From: Scytonema hofmannii PCC 7110
GTDB lineage: Bacteria > Cyanobacteriota > Cyanobacteriia > Cyanobacteriales > Nostocaceae
Reading direction: 5' to 3'
Assembly: GCF_000346485.2 (NCBI RefSeq)
Contig: NZ_KQ976354.1
Span: forward strand, 10,560,341 to 10,624,340
Length of the DNA: 64,000 bases
Shown one piece after another: positions 7,055 to 16,306 of the stretch. The notes below the pieces were generated by a model, which searched no databases, was not told the origin of the DNA, and saw only the letters and a list, made by a program, of their open reading frames with translations. Within the stretch, counting starts at the first letter, position 1, and the number at the start of each line of letters is the position of its first letter. The position numbers and the translations under genes are program-made.

Positions 7055-9028
7055 ATGAATTTTAGTAATCCAGAAAAAAACACCATTCTGATCGTTGATG
7101 ACAATCCTATCAACCTACAGATATTACTTGCTTTACTAGCAAATGCTAATTTTCAAGTTTTAGTGGCTGATGACGGGGAAGGTGCAATACAAATAGCAGA
7201 AATTTCTTGCCCAGATCTGATATTGTTAGATGTTTTAATGCCAAATATGGATGGCTTTGAAACTTGTCGTCGGTTGAAAAACAATGTAGCGACTCAGGAT
7301 ATCCCTATCATTTTTCTGACAGCCCTAGCACAAAAAGCAGACAAGGTCAAAGGTTTAAATCTTGGGGCTGTCGATTACATTACCAAGCCACTAGAAAATG
7401 AAGAAGTTTTAGCAAGAGTGAAAATTCATCTCAGCTTAAGAAATTTAACTAAAAGACTTAAAGAACAAAATACGCGTCTGGAAACAGAGATTTACGAGCG
7501 CCAGCAAGCAGAAAAGAAAATTCAAGAACAAGCAGCACTACTTGATATTACCACAGATGCAATTTTTGTTCGAGATGCAAACAACCTCATCCGTTATTGG
7601 AATAAAGGGGCTGAACATCTTTATGGATGGACAGCCGAAGAAGCTATTGGCAAAAATACTCGCGAAATTTTGTATAAATCGGAAACTTTTTCCCAACTTG
7701 ATGAGATCCAACAAACATTGGCTGATGTTGGCTCTTGGGAGGGTGAGTTACATCAAGTTACAAAAGGGGATAACTCAATTATTGTTGCTAGCCGATGGAC
7801 ATTGATAAATAATGTGGAAGGGCAACCGAATTCTATCCTGACCGTCAACACAAACATAACGGAGAAGAAACAACTAGAAGCACAATTTCTGCAAGCGCAA
7901 CGCATGGAAAGTTTGGGGACTCTAGCAAGTGGTATCGCTCACGATCTCAACAATACCCTAACCCCAATGATGATGATAATTCAACTGCTAGAAACCAAAT
8001 TGGTGGGTGGGCAAAGTCGCGAATGGATTTCTTTATTAGAAAACAATGTGAGACGTGCAGCCGACTTAGTCAAACAGGTATTGTACTTCTCACAAGGTAG
8101 TGAAGTTCAATTTGCTACTTTACAAGTCAGGCATTTAATTTTGGAAGTTGAGCAGATTCTCAAACAATCATTTCCCAAATCCATCAATATCGTTTTAGAT
8201 ATTCCCAAACCAAACCTCTGGAGTATCTATGGTGATGCTACCCAACTTCACCAAGTTCTTATGAATCTCTGTATCAATGCTCGCGATGCAATGCCAGTAG
8301 GCGGCTCTTTACGAATTTCTGCAAAAAACGTTTGGGTAGATGCTCAATATACGCGCAAAAATATTGATGCTAAAGTGGGACCTTATGTTGCGATCGCAAT
8401 ATCTGATACAGGAATAGGCATTCCTCAAGAAATCATAGACAGAATTTTTGAACCATTTTTCACAACAAAAGATGTGGGTCAAGGTACGGGACTTGGATTG
8501 TCCACAGTTATGGGTCTTGTTAAAAGCCACGGTGGATTTGTGAGCGTGAAAAGTGAGGCAAGGAAGGGAGCAGAATTTCAGATCTATTTACCAGTCAAGC
8601 AAACGATAGAAACAGACAGTATATTAACAATAGATAACGATGATTTATCGCTAGGACATGGAGAATTGGTTCTTGTCGTTGATGATGACGATTCAATTCG
8701 TGAAATGACTAAAACTTTGTTAGAAAGAAATGCTTATAAAGTTTTAGTTGCTCGTGATGGAATGGAGGCAATCGCCCTATACACGCAGCATATCCGCGAA
8801 ATCAACGTTGTCTTGATTGACATGATGATGCCTTCTATGGATGGTCCAACAACGATCCGCATTTTAAGAAAGATAAATCCAAACATTAAGATAGTTGGTT
8901 TTAGCGGACTTGGGTCAAACCATGAGATGTTAAAATTTTTGAAAGATCATGTCACAACTGTTTTACCAAAGCCTTTCTCTTTAGACGAGTTGTTAAGTAA
9001 TTTACAGCTTGTTTTGAATGCTACTTAG
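7055..9028 (+). CDS. Hybrid sensor histidine kinase: REC-PAS-HisKA-HATPase-REC
   Basis: The protein of about 657 residues is a cytoplasmic hybrid kinase with no membrane segment. An N-terminal receiver has ILIVDDNPINLQILL and the phospho-acceptor in LILLDVLMPNMDG. A short coiled coil and a PAS domain (near FVRDANNLIRYWNKGAEHLY) follow. The dimerisation helix carries the phospho-His in LASGIAHDLNNTLTP, and the ATPase domain has an N box (LMNLCINARDAM) and G boxes (DTGIGIP, GQGTGLGLSTVMG). A C-terminal receiver has the acceptor Asp in VVLIDMMMPSMDG. The start at 7055 is preferred over 6998 because a GAGGA site precedes it, although its spacing of four bases is short. The signal sensed by PAS is unknown. 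Confidence 0.92.
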   Translation: MNFSNPEKNTILIVDDNPINLQILLALLANANFQVLVADDGEGAIQIAEISCPDLILLDVLMPNMDGFETCRRLKNNVATQDIPIIFLTALAQKADKVKGLNLGAVDYITKPLENEEVLARVKIHLSLRNLTKRLKEQNTRLETEIYERQQAEKKIQEQAALLDITTDAIFVRDANNLIRYWNKGAEHLYGWTAEEAIGKNTREILYKSETFSQLDEIQQTLADVGSWEGELHQVTKGDNSIIVASRWTLINNVEGQPNSILTVNTNITEKKQLEAQFLQAQRMESLGTLASGIAHDLNNTLTPMMMIIQLLETKLVGGQSREWISLLENNVRRAADLVKQVLYFSQGSEVQFATLQVRHLILEVEQILKQSFPKSINIVLDIPKPNLWSIYGDATQLHQVLMNLCINARDAMPVGGSLRISAKNVWVDAQYTRKNIDAKVGPYVAIAISDTGIGIPQEIIDRIFEPFFTTKDVGQGTGLGLSTVMGLVKSHGGFVSVKSEARKGAEFQIYLPVKQTIETDSILTIDNDDLSLGHGELVLVVDDDDSIREMTKTLLERNAYKVLVARDGMEAIALYTQHIREINVVLIDMMMPSMDGPTTIRILRKINPNIKIVGFSGLGSNHEMLKFLKDHVTTVLPKPFSLDELLSNLQLVLNAT

Positions 9029-9137
9029 AAATGTTAGTGGTTAGTAGATAGTAGATAGTGGTTAGTGGTTAGTGGTTAGTGGTTAGTGGTTAGTAGTATC
9101 AACAACTAACCACTAACAACTAACAACCAACAACTAA
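9029..9137. repeat. GGTTAGT short tandem repeats, inverted arrangement
   Basis: Tandem GGTTAGT units on the plus strand are followed by ACTAACCACTAAC units in the opposite sense. They form a long hairpin between two convergent genes and could serve as a bidirectional terminator. Confidence 0.8.
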
Positions 9138-9740
9138 CTACTTAATATTAATATTTATCGTAATTGCCGTACCTTGAAATTTTCCACTGGTTAGGGAATG
9201 GTAAGACACAAATCCACGATGTGGTTGGTCAAAAAGATAACCACGAGATAAAGGTGGAACCTTACCTTGTTTAACTAAAGAAATAAAAGTTCCTAGATAG
9301 TTGCGTATACTTTTGCGATTTCCCTCAGTTGTACTTATATGTTTCTCAATTAACATCATAAATAAGTCCAAGCTTCGGTTTTCTTGACCGTCTGCCCAAT
9401 TGCCATTCTCTAAAAAAGAAGCTGCTATGAGTTTTTCACCTGTTTGTTGTACTTTAAACAGGGTATAGTAACGCCATTCTTTTTTTGAATCGCTAATATA
9501 ACAAACCCAAGAACCCTCCGAGTCTTGTACAAAACCTTGTTGTGCAAGATACGCAAATGGCGAACTACTTTGCTGACTTGCTATGGGGGGTAATAAATTT
9601 TCTACCGTATTAAAAGAACAAAGTTTTTGTGTTATTTTTTGTTGCAGAGGAATTGGAATTTCTTGCGCTATAGCCACAAAAGATAGAAATGCAAACGCCT
9701 GAATAGCGGATGCACTAAACAAATGAATAATGGTATGCAT
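9138..9740 (-). CDS. Secreted protein of unknown function
   Basis: I do not recognise this 200-residue protein. It starts with a short hydrophobic leader (residues 7-25, ending near FVAIAQ) that looks like a signal peptide, so it is probably periplasmic. Visible features are two cysteines (in KLCSFNT and SWVCYIS), an aromatic segment EWRYYTLFKVQQTGEKLIA, and a C-terminal strand-rich tail (GKFQGTAITININIK). It stands alone, convergent with the hybrid kinase and followed upstream by a long gene-poor stretch. The composition and codon use look like genuine coding sequence. Confidence 0.65.
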   Translation of the reverse strand: MHTIIHLFSASAIQAFAFLSFVAIAQEIPIPLQQKITQKLCSFNTVENLLPPIASQQSSSPFAYLAQQGFVQDSEGSWVCYISDSKKEWRYYTLFKVQQTGEKLIAASFLENGNWADGQENRSLDLFMMLIEKHISTTEGNRKSIRNYLGTFISLVKQGKVPPLSRGYLFDQPHRGFVSYHSLTSGKFQGTAITININIK

Positions 9741-10007
9741 ATTTTTTTTACTTATTAAGTTAAAAATGAGACCCTTTTTTTCATGTAAAGTAAAAAGTGT
9801 CTCTCTTCCATTTTTTTATTCGATAAGTTCTTTAGCACTCCGGAGGATATTTCTTTTTTTCTCTCTCTAAAAGCTATTTGTTTAAAACAGTATAAATTGA
9901 CATGATTTGAATTTAATTTTCTTGTTTAAAAATTTTTAAGATTTTATGAAGAGTATTTCTAGCTACTATTTTTGAGGATTTTTTTCATATAGGGTTGGCA
10001 ATGCTCT

Positions 10008-10040
10008 AGATCCCCGACTTCTCAAAGAAGTCGGGGATCT
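10008..10040. repeat. Hyphenated perfect palindrome (15-bp arms)
   Basis: AGATCCCCGACTTCT and AGAAGTCGGGGATCT flank a CAA loop, a close relative of the palindromes at 6110 and 47227. Confidence 0.9.
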
Positions 10041-10478
10041 AACTTGCTATATTAGTGTATTGAGTGGTGTGTCAGGCATTTCCCGTAAAGGATAAAGCTG
10101 TTGGCGTAACGGAGAATCTTCTGTCAGTGGTACTGAAATGACTTCAGACTCCTTCCCTAAAAGAACACTTTAGGCGCAGTATATATCTATACTGCTATTG
10201 GCAACAACACGCTTGGCAATTCTTTTAAATGAGAGCAGCGCTTCAACAGGAGAAACAATTGTAAAGAAATATGAATAATGCCTTCTGCCTTCTGCCCTAT
10301 GCCCTGGGCGCTTCAACATAGCTGCCTCCTGTCTTCTACCTCCTTCGTTACATTCACCTAACTTATATAAATTCTTTGTTAAATTCATTTACAGACATAG
10401 CTCTCGGTGTGTCACACTTACAAACTAGAACTGGTTAAAGATTTGGAGTAAAAAGTCCGCAACTCCTGACTTTTGCTT

Positions 10479-10672
10479 TTAAGTTACCCTGTAGGGGTGT
10501 AACGAATGATATGATGTGACGTTAGTATCAATCAAATCCATCACTACTAACTGCACTACATTCTGGCTCGTCTGACTTGTTTGTCATTACGAAATCTGGT
10601 ATCCTCTCGAAGGGAATTAAGCAGATCCGTCAAATCTTCTGGTGTGGCAAATCTTACCGCAACAGAAATCTT
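10479..10672 (-). pseudogene. Possible remnant of a vapBC-type toxin-antitoxin pair
   Basis: On the reverse strand, an open stretch with no start codon reads SVAVRFATPEDLTDLLNSLR and ends RRARM* at 10556. Fifteen bases later an ATG at 10541 opens MDLIDTNVTSYHS, which resembles the N-terminus of PIN-domain VapC toxins (hydrophobic strand, then Asp-Thr-Asn). That frame stops after 20 codons. The layout, antitoxin tail followed closely by a PIN start, fits a decayed toxin-antitoxin operon. The evidence is only a short motif, so this is tentative. Confidence 0.25.
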
Positions 10673-11688
10673 AATTTAACCAGGGAAAGTAGTGATTGGT
10701 TTGATGGATGTAACGGATAAGTCCGTCCTCTACAGATACAAATAGATTATGGAGGTATCTGTACGGATCGATCGTGTTCTACCAGTCAGGGATTTACTCG
10801 TTAGGCTGCAAACCTCCTTGCAACTTATCATATTGGCTGTTCTGGGTTAACAAAACCTAACCAGTCTCAGTATTGCTTTGACTATGTTTGAGAAAATGTT
10901 TATGTTCCTACCTTTAGGGTGCTCGCCAGCCCCAGAGTTACCGAAACTAGGTAGGTTGAGCATAAGTAGAGGCGCAAATTATTGCGTCTGTTTAAGCGTG
11001 CATCTCGAAACAGTAATTGACCCAGACATTAATGAAACTCTTATGACTGGGTTGATTGGAAGAGGCTTCACACCGCGCACCGAAGAGAACACCGGACGCG
11101 CAACGAGTTTGCCTCTTCCTTGAAAGTTCTGCAAGAGCGTGTCTCTTCAGAGCAAAGATTTGCGGTGAAATGACAACCAAAATTTTTTTGGCAATATTTT
11201 TTGTGTTGCCTTGATATTTTGCACAACCATAACTTACGTGACCTCAAAAATAAAGTCTGAAGTATGAAGTATGAAGTCAACCCTATGAATGAATTCGGGA
11301 GGAGGCGCTTTGCACGGAGAAGTTGGCTGAAAGGTTTTCCTCGCTCCCAACTTCGCCCCATGTCCTTTGGATATCCTACGCGCTTAGCTCCTTTGCAGGA
11401 GATAATAAAAGTTTCCACGGTAGTGCGTTGCTGTCGTCGAGAATGTTGTCGCAACTGCCTCCCTATTGCAACGACTGCCATGGGTTTAAAACTTAGATTG
11501 TATATTCTGCGTGCTACCAGAATAAGTTCGGGTACTTGTGCTGGCTTTAGCACTTTTTTATGCTCAATCCTTCATTTTTTAGACTTTATTTTTTATATCG
11601 GGAAAGCACTACATCATAAAGTAACTTGTCACTCTACCAAGTGGTTTGTCACTGTACACCTGTGAATTGTCCATAAACCCGTATTTGG
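10673..11688. other. Gene-poor region, no supported gene
   Basis: Open frames of 133 codons (plus strand, 11264-11665) and 161 codons (minus strand, 11068-11553) overlap one another. They are rich in Arg, Cys and Ser, lack recognisable domains and have poor start contexts. The part around 11280-11400 contains an inverted AGAAGTTGG ... CCCAACTTCG repeat. I regard the stretch as spacer with decayed sequence plus the promoter of the REC-AraC gene. Confidence 0.5.
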
Positions 11689-12657
11689 ATGGCAAAGGAA
11701 ACGGTGAAAAAGATTCTAGTGATTGAAAATAAAGCAGAAACCCGAAAACTTTTTCTTTCATGCCTAAAAGCTGAAGGTTTCCATGCGATCAGTGCTGAAA
11801 ACGGTGCGATCGCAGTTCAACGAGCACAACAAGAGTTACCCGATCTAATCATCAGCGAAGTTTTGTTGCCAAAACTCGATGGTTTTAAAGTTCTAACAGC
11901 ATTGCGCCAAAATCCAGCCACAGCAATTATTCCTTTTATTTTTGTTACAGCTAAAGTCAGTCGCACTGATATTCGCAAAGGCATGGAATTGGGAGCAGAT
12001 GATTACATCACAAAACCTTGTACATTAGATGAATTACTCAAAGCGATCGCAGCTCGCTTGCAGAGACAAGCCATTCTTCAAACGTTGTATGGAGCAGCAC
12101 CCACATCAGTAACAGAAAATCCTTCCGGAGATAGTTGCGGCGCGTCTAGGACGAACGCAGGGACTCCAAGGGGCAAAACCTCTACTGACACTTTTCTATA
12201 CTCTGGTTCTAAGAACCTGGAAGTAGCTTCTGCAAAGCGAAGCTTTTCACCCAATAGCATCATGAAATCGGACGAGCCTCAGTCAATTCTGCCCAACGAT
12301 CCGGAATTGAGAGAGGTCTTCCGCTTTATTGAAGCAAACTACAATCAACAGATAACTTTAAGTAACGTAGCTGAAGCTGTGGGTTATTCTCCAGCTTATC
12401 TCACTAATCTTGTGAGACGGCAAACAGGACAAACTGTACAAGGTTGGATTATCGAGCGTCGAATGGCAGCTGCACGTTCCTTACTGTTAGAAACTAATCA
12501 CAGAGTAGAAGAAATCGCTGCCCAAGTTGGGTATTTTCACACAGTTCATTTCTTTCGCCAGTTTCGCCAGTATCATGGAACAACTCCCCAAGCCTGGAGA
12601 AGAACACAGCTTGCTCAGTACAAAGCCCAATACAAGCAAGAGCAACAAAATGGTTAG
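11689..12657 (+). CDS. REC-AraC response regulator with Glu in place of the phospho-Asp
   Basis: This 322-residue protein has an N-terminal receiver domain (about 8-125), a linker rich in Ser/Thr/Gly, and a C-terminal AraC-type double helix-turn-helix (about 205-310). The AraC part contains QITLSNVAEAVGYSPAYLTN and VEEIAAQVGYFHTVHFFRQF, both standard. The receiver keeps the Thr/Lys switch residues (IFVTAKV, DDYITKP). The phospho-acceptor position reads ISEVLLPKLDG, so Asp is replaced by Glu57, and the acidic pair at the start reads IENK rather than EDD. It may therefore act constitutively or through another input. It lies upstream of, and on the same strand as, the biosynthetic cluster, and could be its regulator; that link is inferred. 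Confidence 0.9.
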   Translation: MAKETVKKILVIENKAETRKLFLSCLKAEGFHAISAENGAIAVQRAQQELPDLIISEVLLPKLDGFKVLTALRQNPATAIIPFIFVTAKVSRTDIRKGMELGADDYITKPCTLDELLKAIAARLQRQAILQTLYGAAPTSVTENPSGDSCGASRTNAGTPRGKTSTDTFLYSGSKNLEVASAKRSFSPNSIMKSDEPQSILPNDPELREVFRFIEANYNQQITLSNVAEAVGYSPAYLTNLVRRQTGQTVQGWIIERRMAAARSLLLETNHRVEEIAAQVGYFHTVHFFRQFRQYHGTTPQAWRRTQLAQYKAQYKQEQQNG

Positions 12658-13388
12658 CTCTTCCATGAAATACACTTACGGGACTTACGCAAACTCAATC
12701 TATTTTCCGGAATTCTAGACATTGGAGATCCCCCAACCCCCCTTAAAAAGGGGGGCTATGCGTCAGTCCTAACTTAATTGTAGGGACGCGGTGGTATTGC
12801 ACCGCTACTGAAAGATTTACATAGAAATAAACTTAAACCTGAAGCTAAAAATTACAATATTATTCTAATCTTTAAATAATTTTTTATAAAAATATTTTAT
12901 GATCCATATTTTTTTCCAGATGTTGCCAATTTTAAGCACTTTAATTACATATAAGAATCTCTGGAATTTTTGATATATATATGATCGTCTTTAGCTCTAC
13001 CTAAAATTTTTTTCCTTCGGCATCTGCCTTGTTTCTTGAGAGCGTCCGACAGGCGGAGCACCACCCGCAATGAATGAAAGAAACTTTCTTTCCCCTACTC
13101 CCCACTCCCTACTCCCCACTCCCCCAAAAGTGTTTCTTGAGAGACATTAATGAACAATACTAAACATATATATGCTTTCCGGAACAATCGCACTTTTGAT
13201 TTATTATGTTTTAAATTAAACATTAGCGAAAGAATTGTTACTTTTCAAAAGATAGACTGTTGGCAAGCGCTTTTGAACTACAGTAAGCTTTAAGAGACAA
13301 AGAAAAAGGGTGAAGATACAAAGACAACTGGTAACAACTGAATCACCGAACACCATAAACTGCTGTTATTTTAGGAGGATTCTCATAT
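12658..13388. other. Intergenic region upstream of the biosynthetic cluster
   Basis: No gene is seen. At about 12725-12756 a CCCCCAACCCCCCTTAAAAA segment followed by GGGGGGCT forms a strong hairpin, a common cyanobacterial dispersed repeat that could end transcription of the regulator. Around 13095-13125 there are CTCCCCACTCC repeats. The last 150 bases before 13389 are AT-rich and end in an AGGAGG ribosome-binding site. Confidence 0.55.
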
Positions 13389-14435
13389 ATGATTGTCGTC
13401 ATGAAATCTGGTAGCCCATCAGAAGAAATTGAACGAATCATTCAAGAAATCCGCAATTGGAATATCACTCCAGAAAAATCAATAGGTCAGCACAAAGTGG
13501 TGATTGGTTTAATAGGTGAAACAGCGGAGATTGACCCGAGACAAATTCAAAATTTGAGCCACTGCATTGAGCAGGTTGTCCGGGTGAAAAAGCCTTTCAA
13601 ACGAGCTTCTCTAGAATTTCACTCTCACCAACCAACAGATGTGGTTGTACCCACCCCAAATGGATCTGTAACTTTTGGGAAAAACCATCCTTTGGTGGTT
13701 GTAGCTGGACCCTGTTCTGTAGAAAATGAGGAGATGATTGTAGAAACAGCTCGGAGAGTGAAAGCTGCTGGAGCCAAATTTCTTCGAGGAGGAGCATACA
13801 AACCCCGTACATCCCCTTATGCGTTCCAAGGTCATGGAGAGAGTGCTTTATCACTCCTCGATAAAGCAAGAGAAGTCACTGGGTTGGGAATTATCACAGA
13901 AGTGATGGATACAACTGATATAGAGAAAGTTGCATTTGTCGCAGATGTGTTGCAGGTTGGTGCTCGCAATATGCAAAATTTCTCACTTCTTAAGAAGGTA
14001 GGTGCAACTGGAAAGCCGATTCTCTTAAAGCGCGGATTGTCAGCCACGATTGAAGAATGGTTGATGTCAGCCGAGTACATTTTGGCTGCTGGTAATCCCA
14101 ATGTCATTCTGTGCGAACGCGGCATCCGCAGTTTCGATCGCCAATACACTCGCAATATTTTTGATATATCTGCAATTCCCGTTTTGCGATCGCTCACTCA
14201 CCTACCCATTATGGTCGATCCCAGCCATGCCACTGGTAAATCAGAGTTGGTGCCAACAATGGCAAAAGCATCTGTAGCAGCTGGTGTTGATTCCTTAATG
14301 ATTGAAGTTCATCCTAACCCAAGCAAAGCCCTTTCTGATGGTCCTCAATCTCTCACATGGGAAGGATTTGAGGAATTAATGCGGGATTTGCCTAATATGG
14401 CTAATGCTTTTGAAAGTATGAAGGCTAAAGGATAA
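13389..14435 (+). CDS. aroF: 3-deoxy-7-phosphoheptulonate (DAHP) synthase, AroF type I-beta
   Basis: This 348-residue enzyme joins phosphoenolpyruvate and erythrose 4-phosphate in the first step of the shikimate pathway. An N-terminal ferredoxin-like regulatory domain (about 1-85, starting MIVVMKSGSPSEEIERII) precedes the TIM barrel. Barrel signatures are visible: VVAGPCSVENEEM, FLRGGAYKPRTSPYAFQG, LLKRGLSATIEEW, VDPSHATGKSELV, and DSLMIEVHPNP with the metal-binding His and Glu. A perfect AGGAGG ribosome-binding site precedes the start. It opens a same-strand series of tailoring genes, so it is likely a pathway-dedicated copy that boosts aromatic precursor supply, as in many aromatic natural-product clusters. 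That role is inferred from position. Confidence 0.95.
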   Translation: MIVVMKSGSPSEEIERIIQEIRNWNITPEKSIGQHKVVIGLIGETAEIDPRQIQNLSHCIEQVVRVKKPFKRASLEFHSHQPTDVVVPTPNGSVTFGKNHPLVVVAGPCSVENEEMIVETARRVKAAGAKFLRGGAYKPRTSPYAFQGHGESALSLLDKAREVTGLGIITEVMDTTDIEKVAFVADVLQVGARNMQNFSLLKKVGATGKPILLKRGLSATIEEWLMSAEYILAAGNPNVILCERGIRSFDRQYTRNIFDISAIPVLRSLTHLPIMVDPSHATGKSELVPTMAKASVAAGVDSLMIEVHPNPSKALSDGPQSLTWEGFEELMRDLPNMANAFESMKAKG

Positions 14436-14612
14436 AGGATCGTTAATTCTTTCATCCGACCTACGGAACACTTCATCCTTAAAATAAAACTTCTCCATTC
14501 AGGAAGGTCTTAGCAGCCTTGGAGAAAAGCAAGTTAAGCCTTACTTAACGGAGAAGTTAACTGAATTCGTTGTTCTCAGAACTCTACAACCAAAAAGGAA
14601 AAGAATCCTGTT

Positions 14613-16091
14613 ATGTCCAATATACCAAATTCCACTCAAATTTTAGTCATCGGTGGCGGGCCAGCTGGATCTACTGCTGCGACTTTGTTAGCGCGTGAAG
14701 GTTTTGACGTGACTTTGTTGGAACGAGATATTTTTCCGCGATATCACATTGGTGAGTCACTTTTGCCATCAGCTTTAGAAATATTTGACTTGCTTGGCGT
14801 GCGGGAAAAAGTTGAAGCACAAGGATTTCAACGCAAGCCCGGAGCTTATTTGGAGTGGGGCAAAGAAAAGTGGAGCCTCAATTTTGGGGAACTTAGCGGC
14901 GACCACACTTACAGCTTTCAAGTTCGTCGTGCTGAGTTTGACCACTTGCTTTTAGAACATTCCAAAAGCCAAGGTGTGAAGGTTTTTGAAGGAACTGAAA
15001 TCCGTCAAGTGTCTTTTGATGGAAATCGCCCAAAAAGCGCCACTTGGTCTCAATCCAATGGTGCGACTGGAGACATATCTTTTGATTTTGTCATTGATGC
15101 TTCAGGTCGTGCTGGTGTTTTGTCAACACGCTATCTGAAAAATCGCCGGAACCACAATGTATTCCAAAATATAGCCATCTGGGGCTATTGGAAGAATGTT
15201 AAAAGATTACCTCAAGGTCAAGAAGGCGCGATCGCAGTCGGTTCTATCCCAGAAGGTTGGCTGTGGGGAATTCCATTGGATGAAGAGATTATGAGTGTCG
15301 GCGTGGTTATGCACAAAGACCTTTACAAAGAAAGACGCAATAAGAAGTTGGAGGATATTTATTCAGAAGCCATTCAAGAATGCTCTCTAATCTCTGATAT
15401 GATTGCGCCAGGTGAGTTAGTTTCAGAAGTCAAAGTCGAGCAAGACTATTCTTACACCTCTGACTACTTCTCTGGTCCAGGCTACTTTGTGTCAGGAGAT
15501 GCTGCTTGCTTCCTAGATCCGCTCTTATCAAGTGGAGTTCATCTTGCCACTTACAGCGCACTATTAGCAGCCGCAAGTATCGCAAGCATTAAGCGCGGCG
15601 AGATTGACGAAGAACAAGCCGCCACCTTCTACGACAAGAGCTATCGACAAGCATATTTGCGTTTTCTCGTGTTTGTCTCAGCTTTCTACGACCAGAACCG
15701 TGGTAAAGATTCTTATTTCTGGGAAGCACAAAAATTAAGCCGCCACGACTTCAGTGGTGCTGATTTGAATCTTGCTTTCTTGAACCTAGTTTCTGGAGTT
15801 GAAGACTTAGTAGATGCACAAGAAGGTGCTACTGAGTTTGCTGTCAGCGAGATGTCAAAGCGGATCAAAGAAAACCATGACCTTCGCCAAGACAAAGAAA
15901 CCTTGGCATCAAAGGACAAGTCTACTGATTCTGCAATCCAATCCACAAACAATTTCTTCAATGCAGTAGAAGGGTTCTTCTCCCTCTCCGCTGCAGGGGC
16001 TATTGACGGTGTATATGTCGTCACTAAGCCAAATCTAGGCTTAGCACAAGTCACCCCAACACGCGAACTTCAAACAGGGGTTAGGGGTTAG
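14613..16091 (+). CDS. FAD-dependent halogenase-like oxidoreductase
   Basis: The 492-residue protein has the Rossmann motif GGGPAGS at residues 14-20 and a PHBH/halogenase fold. Three halogenase landmarks are visible: Lys75 in QRKPGAYLEWG, at the position of the catalytic lysine that carries or positions hypohalous acid; the WxWxIP motif as WLWGIP (216-221); and the Fx.Px.Sx.G signature as FLDPLLSSG (300-308). This combination is known from single-component-like and variant-B phenolic halogenases (CndH, PltM, CmlS types). The C-terminal 130 residues are a helical extension. The gene lies 177 bases after DAHP synthase on the same strand, consistent with halogenation of an aromatic precursor. 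It would need reduced FAD from a partner reductase, which is not adjacent. A non-halogenating oxidoreductase role remains possible. Confidence 0.82.
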   Translation: MSNIPNSTQILVIGGGPAGSTAATLLAREGFDVTLLERDIFPRYHIGESLLPSALEIFDLLGVREKVEAQGFQRKPGAYLEWGKEKWSLNFGELSGDHTYSFQVRRAEFDHLLLEHSKSQGVKVFEGTEIRQVSFDGNRPKSATWSQSNGATGDISFDFVIDASGRAGVLSTRYLKNRRNHNVFQNIAIWGYWKNVKRLPQGQEGAIAVGSIPEGWLWGIPLDEEIMSVGVVMHKDLYKERRNKKLEDIYSEAIQECSLISDMIAPGELVSEVKVEQDYSYTSDYFSGPGYFVSGDAACFLDPLLSSGVHLATYSALLAAASIASIKRGEIDEEQAATFYDKSYRQAYLRFLVFVSAFYDQNRGKDSYFWEAQKLSRHDFSGADLNLAFLNLVSGVEDLVDAQEGATEFAVSEMSKRIKENHDLRQDKETLASKDKSTDSAIQSTNNFFNAVEGFFSLSAAGAIDGVYVVTKPNLGLAQVTPTRELQTGVRG

Positions 16092-16291
16092 GGGGAGTGA
16101 GTGAGGGAGTGAGAGAGTGAGGGAGTGAGGGAGTGAGGGAGTGAGAGAGTGAGGGAAAGAATAATTTCTCTTGCTCCATCCCTAATACTCAATGCCCCCT
16201 CTCCCATCCCCAATCCAAAATCCAAAATCCAAAATCCAAAATCCAAAATCCAAAATCCAAAATCCAAAATCCAAAATCCAAAATCCAAAAT
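16092..16291. repeat. GTGAGGGA octamers and CCAAAAT heptamers in a gene spacer
   Basis: GTGAGGGA and GTGAGAGA units run from about 16096 to 16155. From about 16212 to 16290 the sequence is a pure array of about eleven AATCCAA heptamers. The array ends directly at the AAGGAG ribosome-binding site of the methyltransferase gene, so it forms most of that gene's leader. Confidence 0.9.
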
Positions 16292-16306
16292 CTAAGGAGC
16301 CTTCTC

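Noticed and set aside
10170-10388. 72-codon minus-strand frame
   Set aside because: Includes repeat-like sequence (GGGCGCTTCAAC copies) and has no domain or good start context.
11068-11665. Overlapping frames of 161 (minus) and 133 (plus) codons
   Set aside because: Both are low-complexity in Arg, Ser and Cys and overlap on opposite strands; neither looks like a real protein, and dispersed repeats explain much of the sequence.
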